A DNA stretch of 64,000 nt from Symbiopectobacterium purcellii (GTDB taxonomy: Bacteria; Pseudomonadota; Gammaproteobacteria; Enterobacterales; Enterobacteriaceae): the NCBI RefSeq assembly GCF_019797845.1, contig NZ_CP081864.1:4154001-4218000 (forward strand), written 5' to 3'. The notes beneath the pieces were generated by a model. The model had not been told where the DNA came from. It saw only the letters and a list, made by a program, of their open reading frames with translations, and made no database searches. Below are positions 30,879 to 41,881 of this stretch, one piece after another. Position 1 is the first letter of the stretch; each line of letters starts with the position of its first letter. Made by a program: the position numbers and the translations under genes.

Positions 30879-32648
30879 CTATCCTCGCTGCGGATCAAGA
30901 TTCAGCCATTTCGGCGCGCTTGCCGTATAGGTTTCCAGCGGCTGGCTAAAGGTTAATTTTTCAGCCAAATCGACATTGATGTCTGAAATGGTCACGCTCT
31001 TGTTTTTCAAGCCTTGCTCATTGAACGTCAGATGACTGTTAACCGTGGTGGACACCGTGCTGGAACCACTCGATAAGGGCTGCATGGCATCCCGCGACGA
31101 TCCCAGTTGCTCCACCGGCCAGACTATCTGGGTTGCAATATCAACACCGTTGCTCTTGCTCACGGTAACCTTTGTTTCAGGCGGCCCCAGTTTCATCCAT
31201 CGATTATCGGTAAAAATTACGTCGCCAGACTGGTGATTGAGCTGATTAAGTACCTTATTACCTACGTTATTCAGAACATTTTTTGGCGCAATATGGTGCG
31301 TCAACGCCAATAGGCTCATAGGATGGTGATTGACCATGTCAGAAAGCTGTCCGACCTGACGCTTTTGCCCTTCAGACAGATCCTCAGGTAACGCGAACAT
31401 GTCTTTGATAATAACAAACAGATTGCCCCCTACATCAACCGCTCTTTGACCATAGCTTTTATGGCTATTATCAACATGGAGAGCCATTCCCTGCCGCAAT
31501 TCATTGATAAACGAACCGCCAGCGAAATAAGCCCCCGCTTCCTCAGGGTGTTTCACTGGCAAAGAGAAACCGTTTTTCATAAAATTCGTCAGTTCGGGGG
31601 AAACTGCATATTTACCATGATGTTCGAAGGAAACGGAGTCAAGCTCATTAAGCCAGTTGTGACCCATTGCAATGGTAGACATCGGCATCTTTTCTAATAA
31701 TGGTTTTAGTTGCTCATATTTATTTTGGAATTCACTGCGAACCTCTTTGGGCAGTTCAGCAATCATCTTGAACATCTCATCAACTTGTTCAGGTTGTTGT
31801 GTTTTATGAGCAAGAATGGCAAGTTCAACAAGATCGGAGACGGTTTTTTTGTCTCCATTGGCAGTCCCCGTTGGTAACCATGTGCTGAATTCATTAAATA
31901 CTTCTTTTATTTTGGCCGGCAATTGCAAAACATTCCGCATCACTTCTGATTGCAAACACAGGGATGAAACATGGTTATAGGTTTCTGCGGTTACAGATGA
32001 AATTACTGAGCACAGTGACATTTCTGGGACAACGTCTTTGCTTTGCGTATAATGCCGCTGCAACTCTTTTGCCGCAATACGGTGCAATGCCGTATTACTT
32101 TGATATTCTGCTTTATCCAAAATTGTGCGTTTCAATACCGACATAAATGTCGCGGCAATCATTTTTCCACCATGAACACCGGTGAGGGCATTTTCTATTG
32201 CCAGTTTCATCACCTGTGAGCCTGATTCCTGCTTTGACCAGACGCACAAAATGCGCTCCAGCGCATGGTCTTGTAACATATCAGGCAGAAAATGCCCGGC
32301 AATTTTACTCGCCAGGAAGGTGGAACACGAATTATTGCCATTGTATTCCATCAGCAAAGAGACCAAGGGACCGGCCCCCTCTTTTACCTGCGCCATCGTA
32401 TTATCAAACAATACGCTTCTGCCAAGGCTGACAATTTCAGCGCTTCGCTCACCCAGCAATTTTTGGTCACAGGCGTATTGCTGTGCAAGGTTAACCGTAC
32501 CGGACAGGATATTCTTCGCCAATGTATCACGGGTAACCGAGCCAAAAGTGATACGGTTGACCAGCGTATTAACGACTTTGCTGCTGTCCATCGCTTTATA
32601 GGTTAGCGTACGGGCAGCCAGTTTCATGCCATCGGAAATCTTCATCAT
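30879..32648 (-). CDS. Unknown protein, candidate type III effector coupled to a CesT-like chaperone
   Basis: I do not recognise this 589-residue protein. It has no signal peptide and no long membrane segment; the first two thirds look mostly helical. The last 120 residues are rich in Ser, Thr and Val and probably beta-rich (TKVTVSKSNGVDIATQ, SSGSSTVSTTVNSHLTF). The gene starts at an ATGATGA junction that overlaps the stop of the upstream chaperone-like gene, so translation is coupled. A small acidic chaperone just upstream of a large soluble protein is the standard layout of a T3SS effector gene, and the genome has a SPI-2-type system. Codon use is more AT-rich than in neighbouring core genes. 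No catalytic motif is evident. The effector role is inference. Confidence 0.6.
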   Translation of the reverse strand: MMKISDGMKLAARTLTYKAMDSSKVVNTLVNRITFGSVTRDTLAKNILSGTVNLAQQYACDQKLLGERSAEIVSLGRSVLFDNTMAQVKEGAGPLVSLLMEYNGNNSCSTFLASKIAGHFLPDMLQDHALERILCVWSKQESGSQVMKLAIENALTGVHGGKMIAATFMSVLKRTILDKAEYQSNTALHRIAAKELQRHYTQSKDVVPEMSLCSVISSVTAETYNHVSSLCLQSEVMRNVLQLPAKIKEVFNEFSTWLPTGTANGDKKTVSDLVELAILAHKTQQPEQVDEMFKMIAELPKEVRSEFQNKYEQLKPLLEKMPMSTIAMGHNWLNELDSVSFEHHGKYAVSPELTNFMKNGFSLPVKHPEEAGAYFAGGSFINELRQGMALHVDNSHKSYGQRAVDVGGNLFVIIKDMFALPEDLSEGQKRQVGQLSDMVNHHPMSLLALTHHIAPKNVLNNVGNKVLNQLNHQSGDVIFTDNRWMKLGPPETKVTVSKSNGVDIATQIVWPVEQLGSSRDAMQPLSSGSSTVSTTVNSHLTFNEQGLKNKSVTISDINVDLAEKLTFSQPLETYTASAPKWLNLDPQRG

Positions 32649-33097
32649 GTACGTTGATACCTGTTTCTGCTGATAGTGGTTTGCGCAATTGAAGGCCGTG
32701 AAGCACGATTGACAATCTTGGGCAAATGCTCTTGCCAATAGTGAACTTGCGTAATGAGTGTGTCGATACGTTTTATCGCAGTCTCGGCATCCATATTGTC
32801 TAACGTGAGCAGATGAAACAGAATGACCTGATTACCGCTGGCATCAAAACCAAACCAGCAACGCTCGGTTGCGACCCCGAATAAATGAATTTGTAACAGC
32901 GATGCGAAAAAATCATCAGAGAGAATATCTGCCGTACGCATGACGGGTGAAAAAAGATAGGCCTCGTCATTATGATACTCAATATTCAGCTCAACATTAT
33001 TCTCAAAGCGAATAGCACAGCCTCCGCTATCAACAGCTTTATTAATATCTACATGCATATCGGCAGAAATTGCCTGCAACAGTTCGGTGAAGGTCAT
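32645..33097 (-). CDS. CesT-family-like type III secretion chaperone (putative)
   Basis: A 150-residue protein resembling class I T3SS chaperones in length and layout: an N-terminal helix (MTFTELLQAISADMHV), a beta-rich middle (CAIRFENNVELNIEYHNDEAYLFSPV), then ATERCWFGFDASGNQVILFHLLTLDNMD and a C-terminal helix. The segment with C-W-x-G/A-x-D before a second strand is reminiscent of DspF/ShcA-type chaperones. It has AAAGGA upstream of its ATG and ends in an ATGA overlap with the next gene. The basic tail (last 20 residues) is unusual for this acidic family. No database check was possible. Confidence 0.65.
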   Translation of the reverse strand: MTFTELLQAISADMHVDINKAVDSGGCAIRFENNVELNIEYHNDEAYLFSPVMRTADILSDDFFASLLQIHLFGVATERCWFGFDASGNQVILFHLLTLDNMDAETAIKRIDTLITQVHYWQEHLPKIVNRASRPSIAQTTISRNRYQRT

Positions 33098-33340
33098 GTT
33101 AAATCCTTTGTAAAATAATATATATCCATAACGCTTCGTATTGCATAGGCAAAAGTGAGAAGTTGTAAACGCAAATGTCCGTTGAAGATCTTCCGCTTAC
33201 GACTTCACATTTATTCTTCTTTATCTTTACAACGGCATGAAAGAAATAGAATCGAGTAAAAGCATGATATATGTATAACCATAACTAGCTTTCACAAATC
33301 GGCTATATGACTTGCCAAGCGCAGGGGATGACGTGGGGGC
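33098..33340. promoter_or_regulatory. AT-rich gap upstream of the chaperone-effector pair
   Basis: About 240 bases with no plausible gene. The region is markedly more AT-rich than the flanking core genes and should hold the promoter for the leftward chaperone gene. I could not assign -35 and -10 boxes. Confidence 0.4.
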
Positions 33341-33342
33341 AT

Positions 33343-33386
33343 AAAAAAAGCCACTCTGACGAAATACCTGTTTTCATCAGAGTGGC
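33343..33386 (-). terminator. yggN: Rho-independent terminator of yggN
   Basis: On the minus strand a ten-base stem GCCACTCTGA / TCAGAGTGGC with a 17-base loop is followed by seven Ts, 14 bases past the yggN stop. Confidence 0.85.
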
Positions 33387-33399
33387 GCTGTAGATACGA

Positions 33400-34113
33400 T
33401 TACGGCAGGGATTTAAGCAACTGCTTACGCTGGTTTTCCAGTGCAATAACCCGCTGGCATACATCCTTGCCAAAACGCTGGAACGTGAGTTCCTGGCTGT
33501 TCCACTCGGTTTGAATCGCTTGTTGCAGGTTACCAAGGTTACCCATCATTGCCTGCAACGGATTGCCTCCGCTGGAAAGCTGCTTTACGCCCATCTCGTT
33601 CAGGCTGTCTTGCAACACGCCGCCAAGGGCCTGCTGAACCAGTTGGCGGCCATCCTGCTCCACCTGTTTGACCGCCTGGTGATGAAACGCAATGCCATCG
33701 CTACGCGGCTCGAGAATGCGCGCCATCTGCTGCTTGAGCTGGGTATCCAGCGTGGTTAGCCGGGTACGCACATTGCTGTCACTCCCCAGTTCCTTAGCAA
33801 TGACGCCGTCCAGCGCTATACGCGCTTTTTCCAGATGCGCCTGTGCACCCTGCTCAATCCACGGCAGTTGCTGACGCAAATCCGCTTGATACGCTTTCGC
33901 CTGCTGACGCTGTGGCGCAGTAAGCGTTAACACCGTCTGGTTGCGCGTGACATCGCCCTGCGGCGAAATCACCAGATTGCCACTTGCACCAACCACCTGC
34001 ACCTGTTGCGGTGTAATGAAGATGTCATCCTGCGGATTCACTTCACATTGATACGCCGCCTGTGCCTGCCAGGACAACAACGCCAGCAGAGAGAGCATTA
34101 CCGATCGCAACAT
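33400..34113 (-). CDS. yggN: DUF2884 exported protein YggN
   Basis: A 237-residue protein with a Sec signal (LRSVMLSLLALLSWQAQA-AY) and the DUF2884 domain; function unknown. The mature chain is rich in Gln and helical (coiled segments around TRLTTLDTQLKQQMARI and VKQVEQDGRQLVQQAL). It ends in VIALENQRKQLLKSLP. It precedes, in reverse, yggL and trmB as in E. coli, probably one transcript. Confidence 0.92.
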   Translation of the reverse strand: MLRSVMLSLLALLSWQAQAAYQCEVNPQDDIFITPQQVQVVGASGNLVISPQGDVTRNQTVLTLTAPQRQQAKAYQADLRQQLPWIEQGAQAHLEKARIALDGVIAKELGSDSNVRTRLTTLDTQLKQQMARILEPRSDGIAFHHQAVKQVEQDGRQLVQQALGGVLQDSLNEMGVKQLSSGGNPLQAMMGNLGNLQQAIQTEWNSQELTFQRFGKDVCQRVIALENQRKQLLKSLP

Positions 34114-34136
34114 GTCGTCTTCCTATAAAAACAGAA

Positions 34137-34484
34137 TCAGGAGAGCAGATTTTCCGGCAGTTCCCACCAGATATCGAACAGTTCGCTAACTTTAACGTCT
34201 TGCAACTGCTGTGCTTTCAGCCAGGCAGCAACCAGCTCACGGTGCGCATCGGTGCAATGGCCGGTCTTCTGCAAGCAGATCAACCCTTCCCAGTGCAGAT
34301 AACCGCTGCCTTCAAATGCCAGGCCCGCCGGATCAATCACATCGTCAACAAACTTATCCAGGGTGGCATCGATAGTCTCTACCGACGTGCCCTCAGCGAA
34401 ACGCCAGCTCACCGAAAAGCCCAGTTCCTGAAACTCCTCAATGTGTAACTTTTTACGCAAACGACGACTGCGTTGTTGTGCCAT
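34137..34484 (-). CDS. yggL: DUF469 protein YggL
   Basis: A 115-residue cytoplasmic protein of the YggL family (DUF469), reported in E. coli to associate with the 50S subunit. Family landmarks are the basic start AQQRSRRLRKKLHI, EFQELGFSVSWRFAEG and the acidic DKFVDDVIDPAGLAFEG. It shares one base with the end of trmB, so translation is coupled. Confidence 0.93.
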   Translation of the reverse strand: MAQQRSRRLRKKLHIEEFQELGFSVSWRFAEGTSVETIDATLDKFVDDVIDPAGLAFEGSGYLHWEGLICLQKTGHCTDAHRELVAAWLKAQQLQDVKVSELFDIWWELPENLLS

Positions 34485-35203
34485 TATTCTATCCTCTCAA
34501 ACATAAGATCCCACACTCCGTGGCCTAACCGCTGGCCGCGCGCTTCGAACTTGGTTAACGGGCGAGACGAGGGGCGAGGAACGTAGTCCTGTGTGGCAGA
34601 GAGATTACGGTATCCCGCCACATCACGCATGACCTCAAGCATATGTTCCGCATAGGGCTCCCAGTCTGTCGCCATATGAAACACGCCCCCCTTCGCCAGC
34701 TTGCGCAGCACCCGCTCCGCAAAGGCTTTTTGTACAATACGACGTTTATTATGGCGCGCTTTATGCCAAGGATCAGGGAAAAAGAGCTGAACCATGGTCA
34801 GTGCCCCATCGGGGATCATCTGCTCCAGCACTTCAACCGCGTCATGACACATAACGCGCAGATTGCTCAGGTTAGCTTCCTGCGCCGCCGCCAAGCAGGC
34901 TCCGACGCCGGGAAGATGTACCTCGATCCCTAAAAAATTTTGCTCAGGGTGTTGCTCTGCCATGGTGACCAGCGATGCCCCCATGCCAAACCCGATTTCC
35001 AATACCGTCGGCGCTTCACGACCGAAAAGTGCAGTAAAATCGAGCGCCTGTGCCTGATACTCTACACCCATAACGGGCCAGTAGTTATCCAGCGCCTGCT
35101 GCTGCCCATTGGTTAAACGCCCCTGACGGCGCACAAAACTGCGAATACGGCGCAGCGGACGCCCATCCTCATCAAATTCCGGTGAAATGACGTTATTGAT
35201 CAT
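34484..35203 (-). CDS. trmB: tRNA (guanine-N7-)-methyltransferase TrmB
   Basis: TrmB forms m7G46 in the variable loop of several tRNAs. The 239-residue protein has the SAM-binding motif [13 protein letters not shown], the catalytic region [17 protein letters not shown], and the C-terminal [20 protein letters not shown]. Length equals that of E. coli TrmB. It is divergent from mutY, with 169 bases between the starts that must hold both promoters. Confidence 0.97.
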   Translation of the reverse strand: MINNVISPEFDEDGRPLRRIRSFVRRQGRLTNGQQQALDNYWPVMGVEYQAQALDFTALFGREAPTVLEIGFGMGASLVTMAEQHPEQNFLGIEVHLPGVGACLAAAQEANLSNLRVMCHDAVEVLEQMIPDGALTMVQLFFPDPWHKARHNKRRIVQKAFAERVLRKLAKGGVFHMATDWEPYAEHMLEVMRDVAGYRNLSATQDYVPRPSSRPLTKFEARGQRLGHGVWDLMFERIE

Positions 35204-35372
35204 AGAAAACGTGTGCCGATGGCCTGTTCAAATTCGCCCAAAGAAAGGCGCATTATGCAAGGATACCGCGGTTTAGCAAGGGGGATACCTCGGAAAGTTC
35301 CGGTTTACAGCACATTCACTCTGTGCTGGAATCGCTGTCAGACTTTTCACCCGGCAAGAGAGTGGCTTTTTT

Positions 35373-36757
<1,385 letters not shown>

Positions 36758-36761
36758 TATC

Positions 36762-36780
36762 AGGGCCTTATGGCCCTTTT
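36762..36780 (+). terminator. yggX: Short terminator hairpin after yggX
   Basis: AGGGCC-TTAT-GGCCCT followed by TTT forms a six-base stem five bases past the yggX stop. It may only partly separate yggX from mltC. Confidence 0.6.
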
Positions 36781-36847
36781 GTCTCTTTATGCTGACACCG
36801 CGTTGCTAACGAACCGTTAATAACAAGATACTTATAACGAATCATCT

Positions 36848-37921
36848 ATGAAGAAATTGCTAGCGTTGTTGCTCGTTGCGCCCTTGCTGATCTCCTGTTC
36901 CGGCAAGCGCGGCGATCTCAATAATGAAGAATTCATCAAGGATACCAACGCCTTTGACATTCTGATGGGGCAGCTCGCCCATAACATCGAGAATATCTGG
37001 GGCCTGAACGAAGTGCTGATTGCCGGCCCGAAAGACTACGTCAAGTATACCGATCAATATCAAACCCGTAGTCACATCAACTTTGATGCCGGTACGATTA
37101 CTATCGAGACCATTTCAGCGACCAATTACGCCCCGAGTTTACGCCAGGCCATCATCACCACACTGTTAATGGGCGACGACGCCAGCAATACAGACCTTTA
37201 CTCTGACGCCAATGACATTCAAATCAGCCGTGAACCGATGCTTTACGGGCAGGTATTAGATAACACCGGACAACCCATTCGTTGGGAAGGACGCGCCGCC
37301 AGCTTTGCCGATTATCTGTTGCAAAACCGCTTGCAGAAACGGACCTCCGGGCTGCATGTGATCTGGTCCGTCACCTTCCAACTGGTGCCAAACCATCTGG
37401 ACAAACGAGCGCATAAATACCTGCCGCTGATTCGCCAGGCTTCCGAGCGCTATGGCATTGAAGAATCGCTGATTCTGGCAATCATGCAAACCGAATCCAG
37501 CTTTAACCCTTACGCGGTGAGCCGTTCTGACGCATTAGGGCTGATGCAGGTGGTGCAGCACAGCGCCGGACGTGATGTGTTTAAGAGCAAGGGAAAATGG
37601 GGGCAACCGAGCCGCAGCTATCTGTTCGATCCCGAGAACAACATCGATACCGGCGTGGCCTATCTGGCGATTCTGAAAAACACCTATCTGGGGGGTATCG
37701 AGAACCCCACCTCGCGTCGCTATGCGGTTATTACCGCGTATAACGGTGGTGCGGGCAGCGTACTGCGTGTGTTCTCCAGCGACAAGGACAGGGCCGTTAG
37801 CCTGATCAACCAGATGTCGCCGGGCGAAGTCTACGATACATTGACCACCAAGCACCCGTCATCCGAATCACGGCGCTATCTCTACAAAGTCAATTCGACG
37901 CAGAAAAACTATCGCCGTTAA
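36848..37921 (+). CDS. mltC: Membrane-bound lytic murein transglycosylase C
   Basis: MltC cleaves glycan strands of peptidoglycan to 1,6-anhydro-muropeptides. The 357-residue protein has a lipoprotein signal ([16 protein letters not shown], lipobox LISC), an N-terminal DUF3393 domain, and a C-terminal SLT/goose-lysozyme domain. The catalytic Glu lies in [15 protein letters not shown], with GLMQV and ITAYNGGAG motifs. E. coli MltC has 359 residues. Confidence 0.97.
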   Translation: MKKLLALLLVAPLLISCSGKRGDLNNEEFIKDTNAFDILMGQLAHNIENIWGLNEVLIAGPKDYVKYTDQYQTRSHINFDAGTITIETISATNYAPSLRQAIITTLLMGDDASNTDLYSDANDIQISREPMLYGQVLDNTGQPIRWEGRAASFADYLLQNRLQKRTSGLHVIWSVTFQLVPNHLDKRAHKYLPLIRQASERYGIEESLILAIMQTESSFNPYAVSRSDALGLMQVVQHSAGRDVFKSKGKWGQPSRSYLFDPENNIDTGVAYLAILKNTYLGGIENPTSRRYAVITAYNGGAGSVLRVFSSDKDRAVSLINQMSPGEVYDTLTTKHPSSESRRYLYKVNSTQKNYRR

Positions 37922-37927
37922 TCAATG

Positions 37928-37967
37928 TCCCCTTTTGGCGTAAGTATGCGCCAGAAGGGGATTTTTT
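37928..37967 (+). terminator. mltC: Rho-independent terminator of mltC
   Basis: A long stem (TCCCCTT-TTGGCG paired with CGCC-AGAAGGGGA) closes on a short loop and is followed by six Ts, six bases past the mltC stop. Confidence 0.88.
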
Positions 37968-38218
37968 CAGATAACGCCTTTCAGCCTTTTGTCCGGTTCC
38001 ACACGCTCTTTCCGCATGCCATGCTTTCACGCGTTTGTCCGCCGCTGACGTTTTTTTGCCAGCACAGACGAGAAAGGGTAGCATCGCTGCCCGAAACAAA
38101 CATAACAAAGGGTTATGACTGCGGAGCGAGGAGAAGCACCACACCGCGCACCTGCATGACCGCAACGTCAAACCAAACGCCATCGGGCATGAAAGACCAG
38201 CAGGAACACAAACTGAGC

Positions 38219-39685
38219 ATGACACACCACAACACAACAGATGTGACGCATCAGACCAGCAAAAAAAACTGGCTCGACTCCCACGAAAAGGGTTACCAAA
38301 AAAGCATTAGTAAACGCCACGTGCAGATGATCGCCATTGGCGGCTCTATCGGTACCGGACTGTTTTTAGGCGCAGGAGCTCGCCTGCAACTGGCAGGTCC
38401 TTCATTGGCGCTGGTGTACCTGACCTGCGGTATCTTCTCTTTCTTTATCTTGCGAGCACTCGGCGAATTGATCGTTCATCGCCCTTCCAGCGGCAGTTTT
38501 GTCTCTTATGCGCGAGAATTTCTCGGCGAAAAAGGCTCGTACCTCGCAGGCTGGATGTATTTCCTTAACTGGGCAATGACCGGCATTGTGGATATCACGG
38601 CGGTTGCGCTCTATATGCACTACTGGGGAACGTTTGCCGATGTGCCGCAGTGGGTACTGGCTTTAGGTGCGCTATCCATTGTTACCACCATGAACCTGAT
38701 TGGTGTGAAATGGTTCGCCGAGATGGAATTCTGGTTTGCCTTGATCAAGGTAGCCGCCATTTCAGTGTTCCTGATTGTCGGTACGGTGTTTCTGGCAAGC
38801 GGTCACCCTGTTGCGGGTAACCCAACCGGTTTTCATCTCATCAGTGATAACGGCGGCCTGTTCCCCCACGGATTATTGCCCGCATTGGTGTTGGTTCAGG
38901 GCGTGATCTTCGCCTTCGCCGGCATCGAGATCATCGGCACTGCTGCCGGTGAAGCCAAAGACGCCCGGCGCATTCTGCCTAAAGCCGTCAACAGCGTTAT
39001 CTGGCGTATCGCTCTGTTTTACGTGGGATCTATCGTGCTTTTGGTGTGTCTGTTACCGTGGAATGCCTATCAGGCCGGGCAAAGCCCGTTTGTCACCTTC
39101 TTTAGCAAGCTGGGCGTGCCCTACATGGGCGATGTGATGAACGTGGTCGTACTCACGGCAGCGTTATCCAGCCTGAACTCTGGCCTCTACTCGACCGGAC
39201 GCATTTTGCGCTCACTGTCTCAGGGTGGCTCAGCGCCGCATTTTCTGTCGAAAATGAGTGCACAGTCTGTTCCCTATACTGGCATCATGGTGACAGTGGC
39301 AATCCATATCGTTGGAGTATTCCTGAACTATATTGTGCCGTCGCAGGTGTTTGAGATTGTGCTGAACATGGCTTCTGTCGGCATTATCTGTTCCTGGGCA
39401 TTCATTATTCTGTGCCAAATGAAGCTGCGCCAGGCCATCAAACAGGGGAAAGCCGAGCCCGTTTCATTCAAGATGCCCGGTGCGCCGTTTACCTCCTGGC
39501 TGACACTGCTGTTCTTGCTGGGCGTGGTGGTGCTGATGGCATTTGACTACCCGAACGGCACCTGGACCATTGCTTCCACTCCGGTGTTGGCTCTCTTACT
39601 GGTTGTGGGTTGGTACGGACTGAAAAAGCATCGCGCTGCGGCTAATGGCGAAATCGAGGCAACGCCCACCTCTGCCACCGAATAA
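38219..39685 (+). CDS. ansP: L-asparagine permease AnsP
   Basis: A 488-residue amino-acid/polyamine/organocation family transporter with 12 predicted membrane segments. It matches my recall of E. coli AnsP closely: QMIAIGGSIGTGLFLGAG, RPSSGSFVSYAREFLGEK, NWAMTGIVDITAVALYMHYWG and TAALSSLNSGLYSTGRILRS. The ATG at 38219 (THHNTTDVTHQ) gives the same N-terminal length as E. coli. Upstream in-frame starts at 38189 and 38156 have no better site. In E. coli the gene between mltC and speC is nupG, so ansP here occupies that place. Confidence 0.92.
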   Translation: MTHHNTTDVTHQTSKKNWLDSHEKGYQKSISKRHVQMIAIGGSIGTGLFLGAGARLQLAGPSLALVYLTCGIFSFFILRALGELIVHRPSSGSFVSYAREFLGEKGSYLAGWMYFLNWAMTGIVDITAVALYMHYWGTFADVPQWVLALGALSIVTTMNLIGVKWFAEMEFWFALIKVAAISVFLIVGTVFLASGHPVAGNPTGFHLISDNGGLFPHGLLPALVLVQGVIFAFAGIEIIGTAAGEAKDARRILPKAVNSVIWRIALFYVGSIVLLVCLLPWNAYQAGQSPFVTFFSKLGVPYMGDVMNVVVLTAALSSLNSGLYSTGRILRSLSQGGSAPHFLSKMSAQSVPYTGIMVTVAIHIVGVFLNYIVPSQVFEIVLNMASVGIICSWAFIILCQMKLRQAIKQGKAEPVSFKMPGAPFTSWLTLLFLLGVVVLMAFDYPNGTWTIASTPVLALLLVVGWYGLKKHRAAANGEIEATPTSATE

Positions 39686-39689
39686 AAAA

Positions 39690-39719
39690 ACGGCGCGAGG
39701 GGTTATGCCTCGCGCCGTT
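39690..39719 (-). terminator. speC: Terminator between convergent ansP and speC
   Basis: AACGGCGCGAGG and CCTCGCGCCGTT form a 12-base stem. On the minus strand it is followed by seven Ts, so it is a strong terminator for speC eight bases past its stop. It may also act on ansP, though the plus-strand T-run is poor. Confidence 0.88.
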
Positions 39720-39727
39720 AATACCGC

Positions 39728-41881
39728 TTATTCCTGAATCACATGTGCACACAAGCGCTTACTGCCATCCGCTTGCTCAACGCTGTAAACGCCTTGCAAC
39801 TCCGGTGAGAAGCCCGGCATACGGTTAATGCCTTCCTCTAACGCCAGGAAGTAACGCAGCACCGCCCCGCCCCAAATTTCTCCCGGCACCACACACAGCA
39901 CCCCAGGCGGATAAGGAAGCGCCCCCTCTGCCGCGACACGGCCTTCAGCTTCAGCCAGTGGGATCAAATCGACGTCTCCGCGCACAAAGGCTGTGTTTGC
40001 CGCCTGCGGCAGCATCACGGCACGCGGTAACGTCGCTTTGCGGAACATGGCTTTCTGCAAATACTGCACGTTGTGGCTAACATAGAAATCATGCATTTCC
40101 TGACATAATTGGCGCAGCGTGTAGCCTGAGTAGCGCTGTTCATACTTGTGATAGAGATTCGGTAGCACTTCGCTTAACGGCGCATCGCGCGCAATCAGCG
40201 CTTCAAAGCGCACCAGCGCCTCCACCAGATGCGCCAGCTTGGCGCTATCTTCCGCTGGCGTCAGCAGAAACAGGATCGAGTTAAGATCGCTTTTCTCTGG
40301 GATGATGCCATGTTCACGCAGGTAGTTGGCCAAAATGGTGGCAGGAATGCCGAAATCGGTATATTCACCGCTGCTGGCATCAATACCGGGCGTAGTCAGC
40401 AACAGTTTGCACGGATCGATAACGTACTGGCCTTGCGCATATCCCTCAAACGCATGCCAGGCTGCTCCCGGCTCGAAATTGAAGAAGCGCACATCCTGGG
40501 CAATGTCGTCCGTGGCGTGATCCTGCCACGGCACGCCGTCGATCAGATCCGGAACAAAAGGTTTGATCAACGAACAGCGGGCCAGCAGTTGCTTACGGGT
40601 ATCGATACCTTGCTTGACGCATTCGAGCCACAGTCGGCGACCACTGCTGCCTTCGTGCATTTTTGCATTAACATCGAGCGCCGCAAACAGCGGATAAAAC
40701 GGGCTGGTCGAGGCATGCAGCATAAAGGCGTGGTTAAAGCGCTTGTGGTTACAAAACCGCTTCTGCCCTTTAATGTGCGTGTCCTTTTTATGGATCTGCG
40801 AGGTTTGTGAAAAACCCGCCTGCTGCTTGTGAACCGATTGGGTAACAAAGATGCCCGGATCGTTCTCATTCAGCTCCAGCAACAGCGGCGAGCACTGCTC
40901 CATCATCGGGATAAACTGCTCGTAGCCCACCCAGGCAGAGTCAAACAGGATGTAATCACAGAGATGGCCAATGCTATCCACCACCTGACGCGCGTTGTAA
41001 ATGGTGCCATCGTAAGTGCCGAGCTGGATCACCGCAAGACGGAACGGACGCGGCGCATCCGCGCGATGCGGCGCCTCTTCCCGAATCAAGCCACGCAGGT
41101 AAGCTTCATCAAAGCAGTGCGCATCCACCCCACCAATAAAGCCAAACGGATTGCGTGCCGTCTCGAGGTAAATAGGCGTCGCACCCGCCTGAATCAGCGC
41201 ACCGTGGTGGTTGGATTTATGGTTATTACGATCGAACAGCACCAGATCGCCCGGCGTCAGCAACGCGTTGGTCACGACCTTATTGGCTGACGAGGTGCCG
41301 TTGAGTACGAAGTAGGTTTTGTCGGCATTAAATACTTTGGCCGCAAACTTTTGCGCTTTTTTCGCCGCCCCTTCATGAATCAGCAAATCGCCCAGTTTCA
41401 CATCAGCATTGCAGATATCGGAACGGAAGAGCGTTTCGCCATAGAACTCAAAGAATTGACGCCCGGTGGGATGCTTGCGAAAAAATTGGCCACCTTGATG
41501 TCCTGGGCAAGCGAAGGTGGAATTACGCATGCCGACATATTTGGACAGCGTATCGAAAAACGGCGGCAATAAACCGGCCTGATAATCCGCTGCGGCTTTC
41601 TCCAGTAGCGGTGCGTGCTCGCCCGCACCGTCAACGCGCAGCCAACTGCTGCCCGATGGCAACATGTCCTCAGCTGAATACCAAGGCTCGTTCACCACGA
41701 ACGCCGGAATGCCGAAACCGGTATGCTGCAACAGCGACAACACCCCACATCGCGCCTCTTCAAGAGAAACAACGACCGCGGCCACATCAGTAAAGTCAGT
41801 TTGACTCAGAGAGACAATTTCTCGCTGGGTATGAAGACGGCCCGCAACCGTCGCGTTCGCTGCAATTTTTAACTGTTTCAT
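39728..41881 (-). CDS. speC: Ornithine decarboxylase (constitutive, SpeC)
   Basis: SpeC is a PLP enzyme making putrescine from ornithine. The 717-residue protein is a fold-I basic amino-acid decarboxylase with an N-terminal wing domain. PLP Lys lies in THPVSQSVHKQQAGFSQ-like FVTQSVHKQQAGFSQTSQ; other motifs are FACPGHQGGQFF and FDRNNHKSNHHGAL. It resembles E. coli SpeC more than the inducible SpeF. The ATG at 41881 (MKQLKIAANA) matches the E. coli start; a GTG six codons earlier is the alternative. It lies between mltC-ansP and tRNA-Phe, the E. coli speC site. Confidence 0.95.
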   Translation of the reverse strand: MKQLKIAANATVAGRLHTQREIVSLSQTDFTDVAAVVVSLEEARCGVLSLLQHTGFGIPAFVVNEPWYSAEDMLPSGSSWLRVDGAGEHAPLLEKAAADYQAGLLPPFFDTLSKYVGMRNSTFACPGHQGGQFFRKHPTGRQFFEFYGETLFRSDICNADVKLGDLLIHEGAAKKAQKFAAKVFNADKTYFVLNGTSSANKVVTNALLTPGDLVLFDRNNHKSNHHGALIQAGATPIYLETARNPFGFIGGVDAHCFDEAYLRGLIREEAPHRADAPRPFRLAVIQLGTYDGTIYNARQVVDSIGHLCDYILFDSAWVGYEQFIPMMEQCSPLLLELNENDPGIFVTQSVHKQQAGFSQTSQIHKKDTHIKGQKRFCNHKRFNHAFMLHASTSPFYPLFAALDVNAKMHEGSSGRRLWLECVKQGIDTRKQLLARCSLIKPFVPDLIDGVPWQDHATDDIAQDVRFFNFEPGAAWHAFEGYAQGQYVIDPCKLLLTTPGIDASSGEYTDFGIPATILANYLREHGIIPEKSDLNSILFLLTPAEDSAKLAHLVEALVRFEALIARDAPLSEVLPNLYHKYEQRYSGYTLRQLCQEMHDFYVSHNVQYLQKAMFRKATLPRAVMLPQAANTAFVRGDVDLIPLAEAEGRVAAEGALPYPPGVLCVVPGEIWGGAVLRYFLALEEGINRMPGFSPELQGVYSVEQADGSKRLCAHVIQE

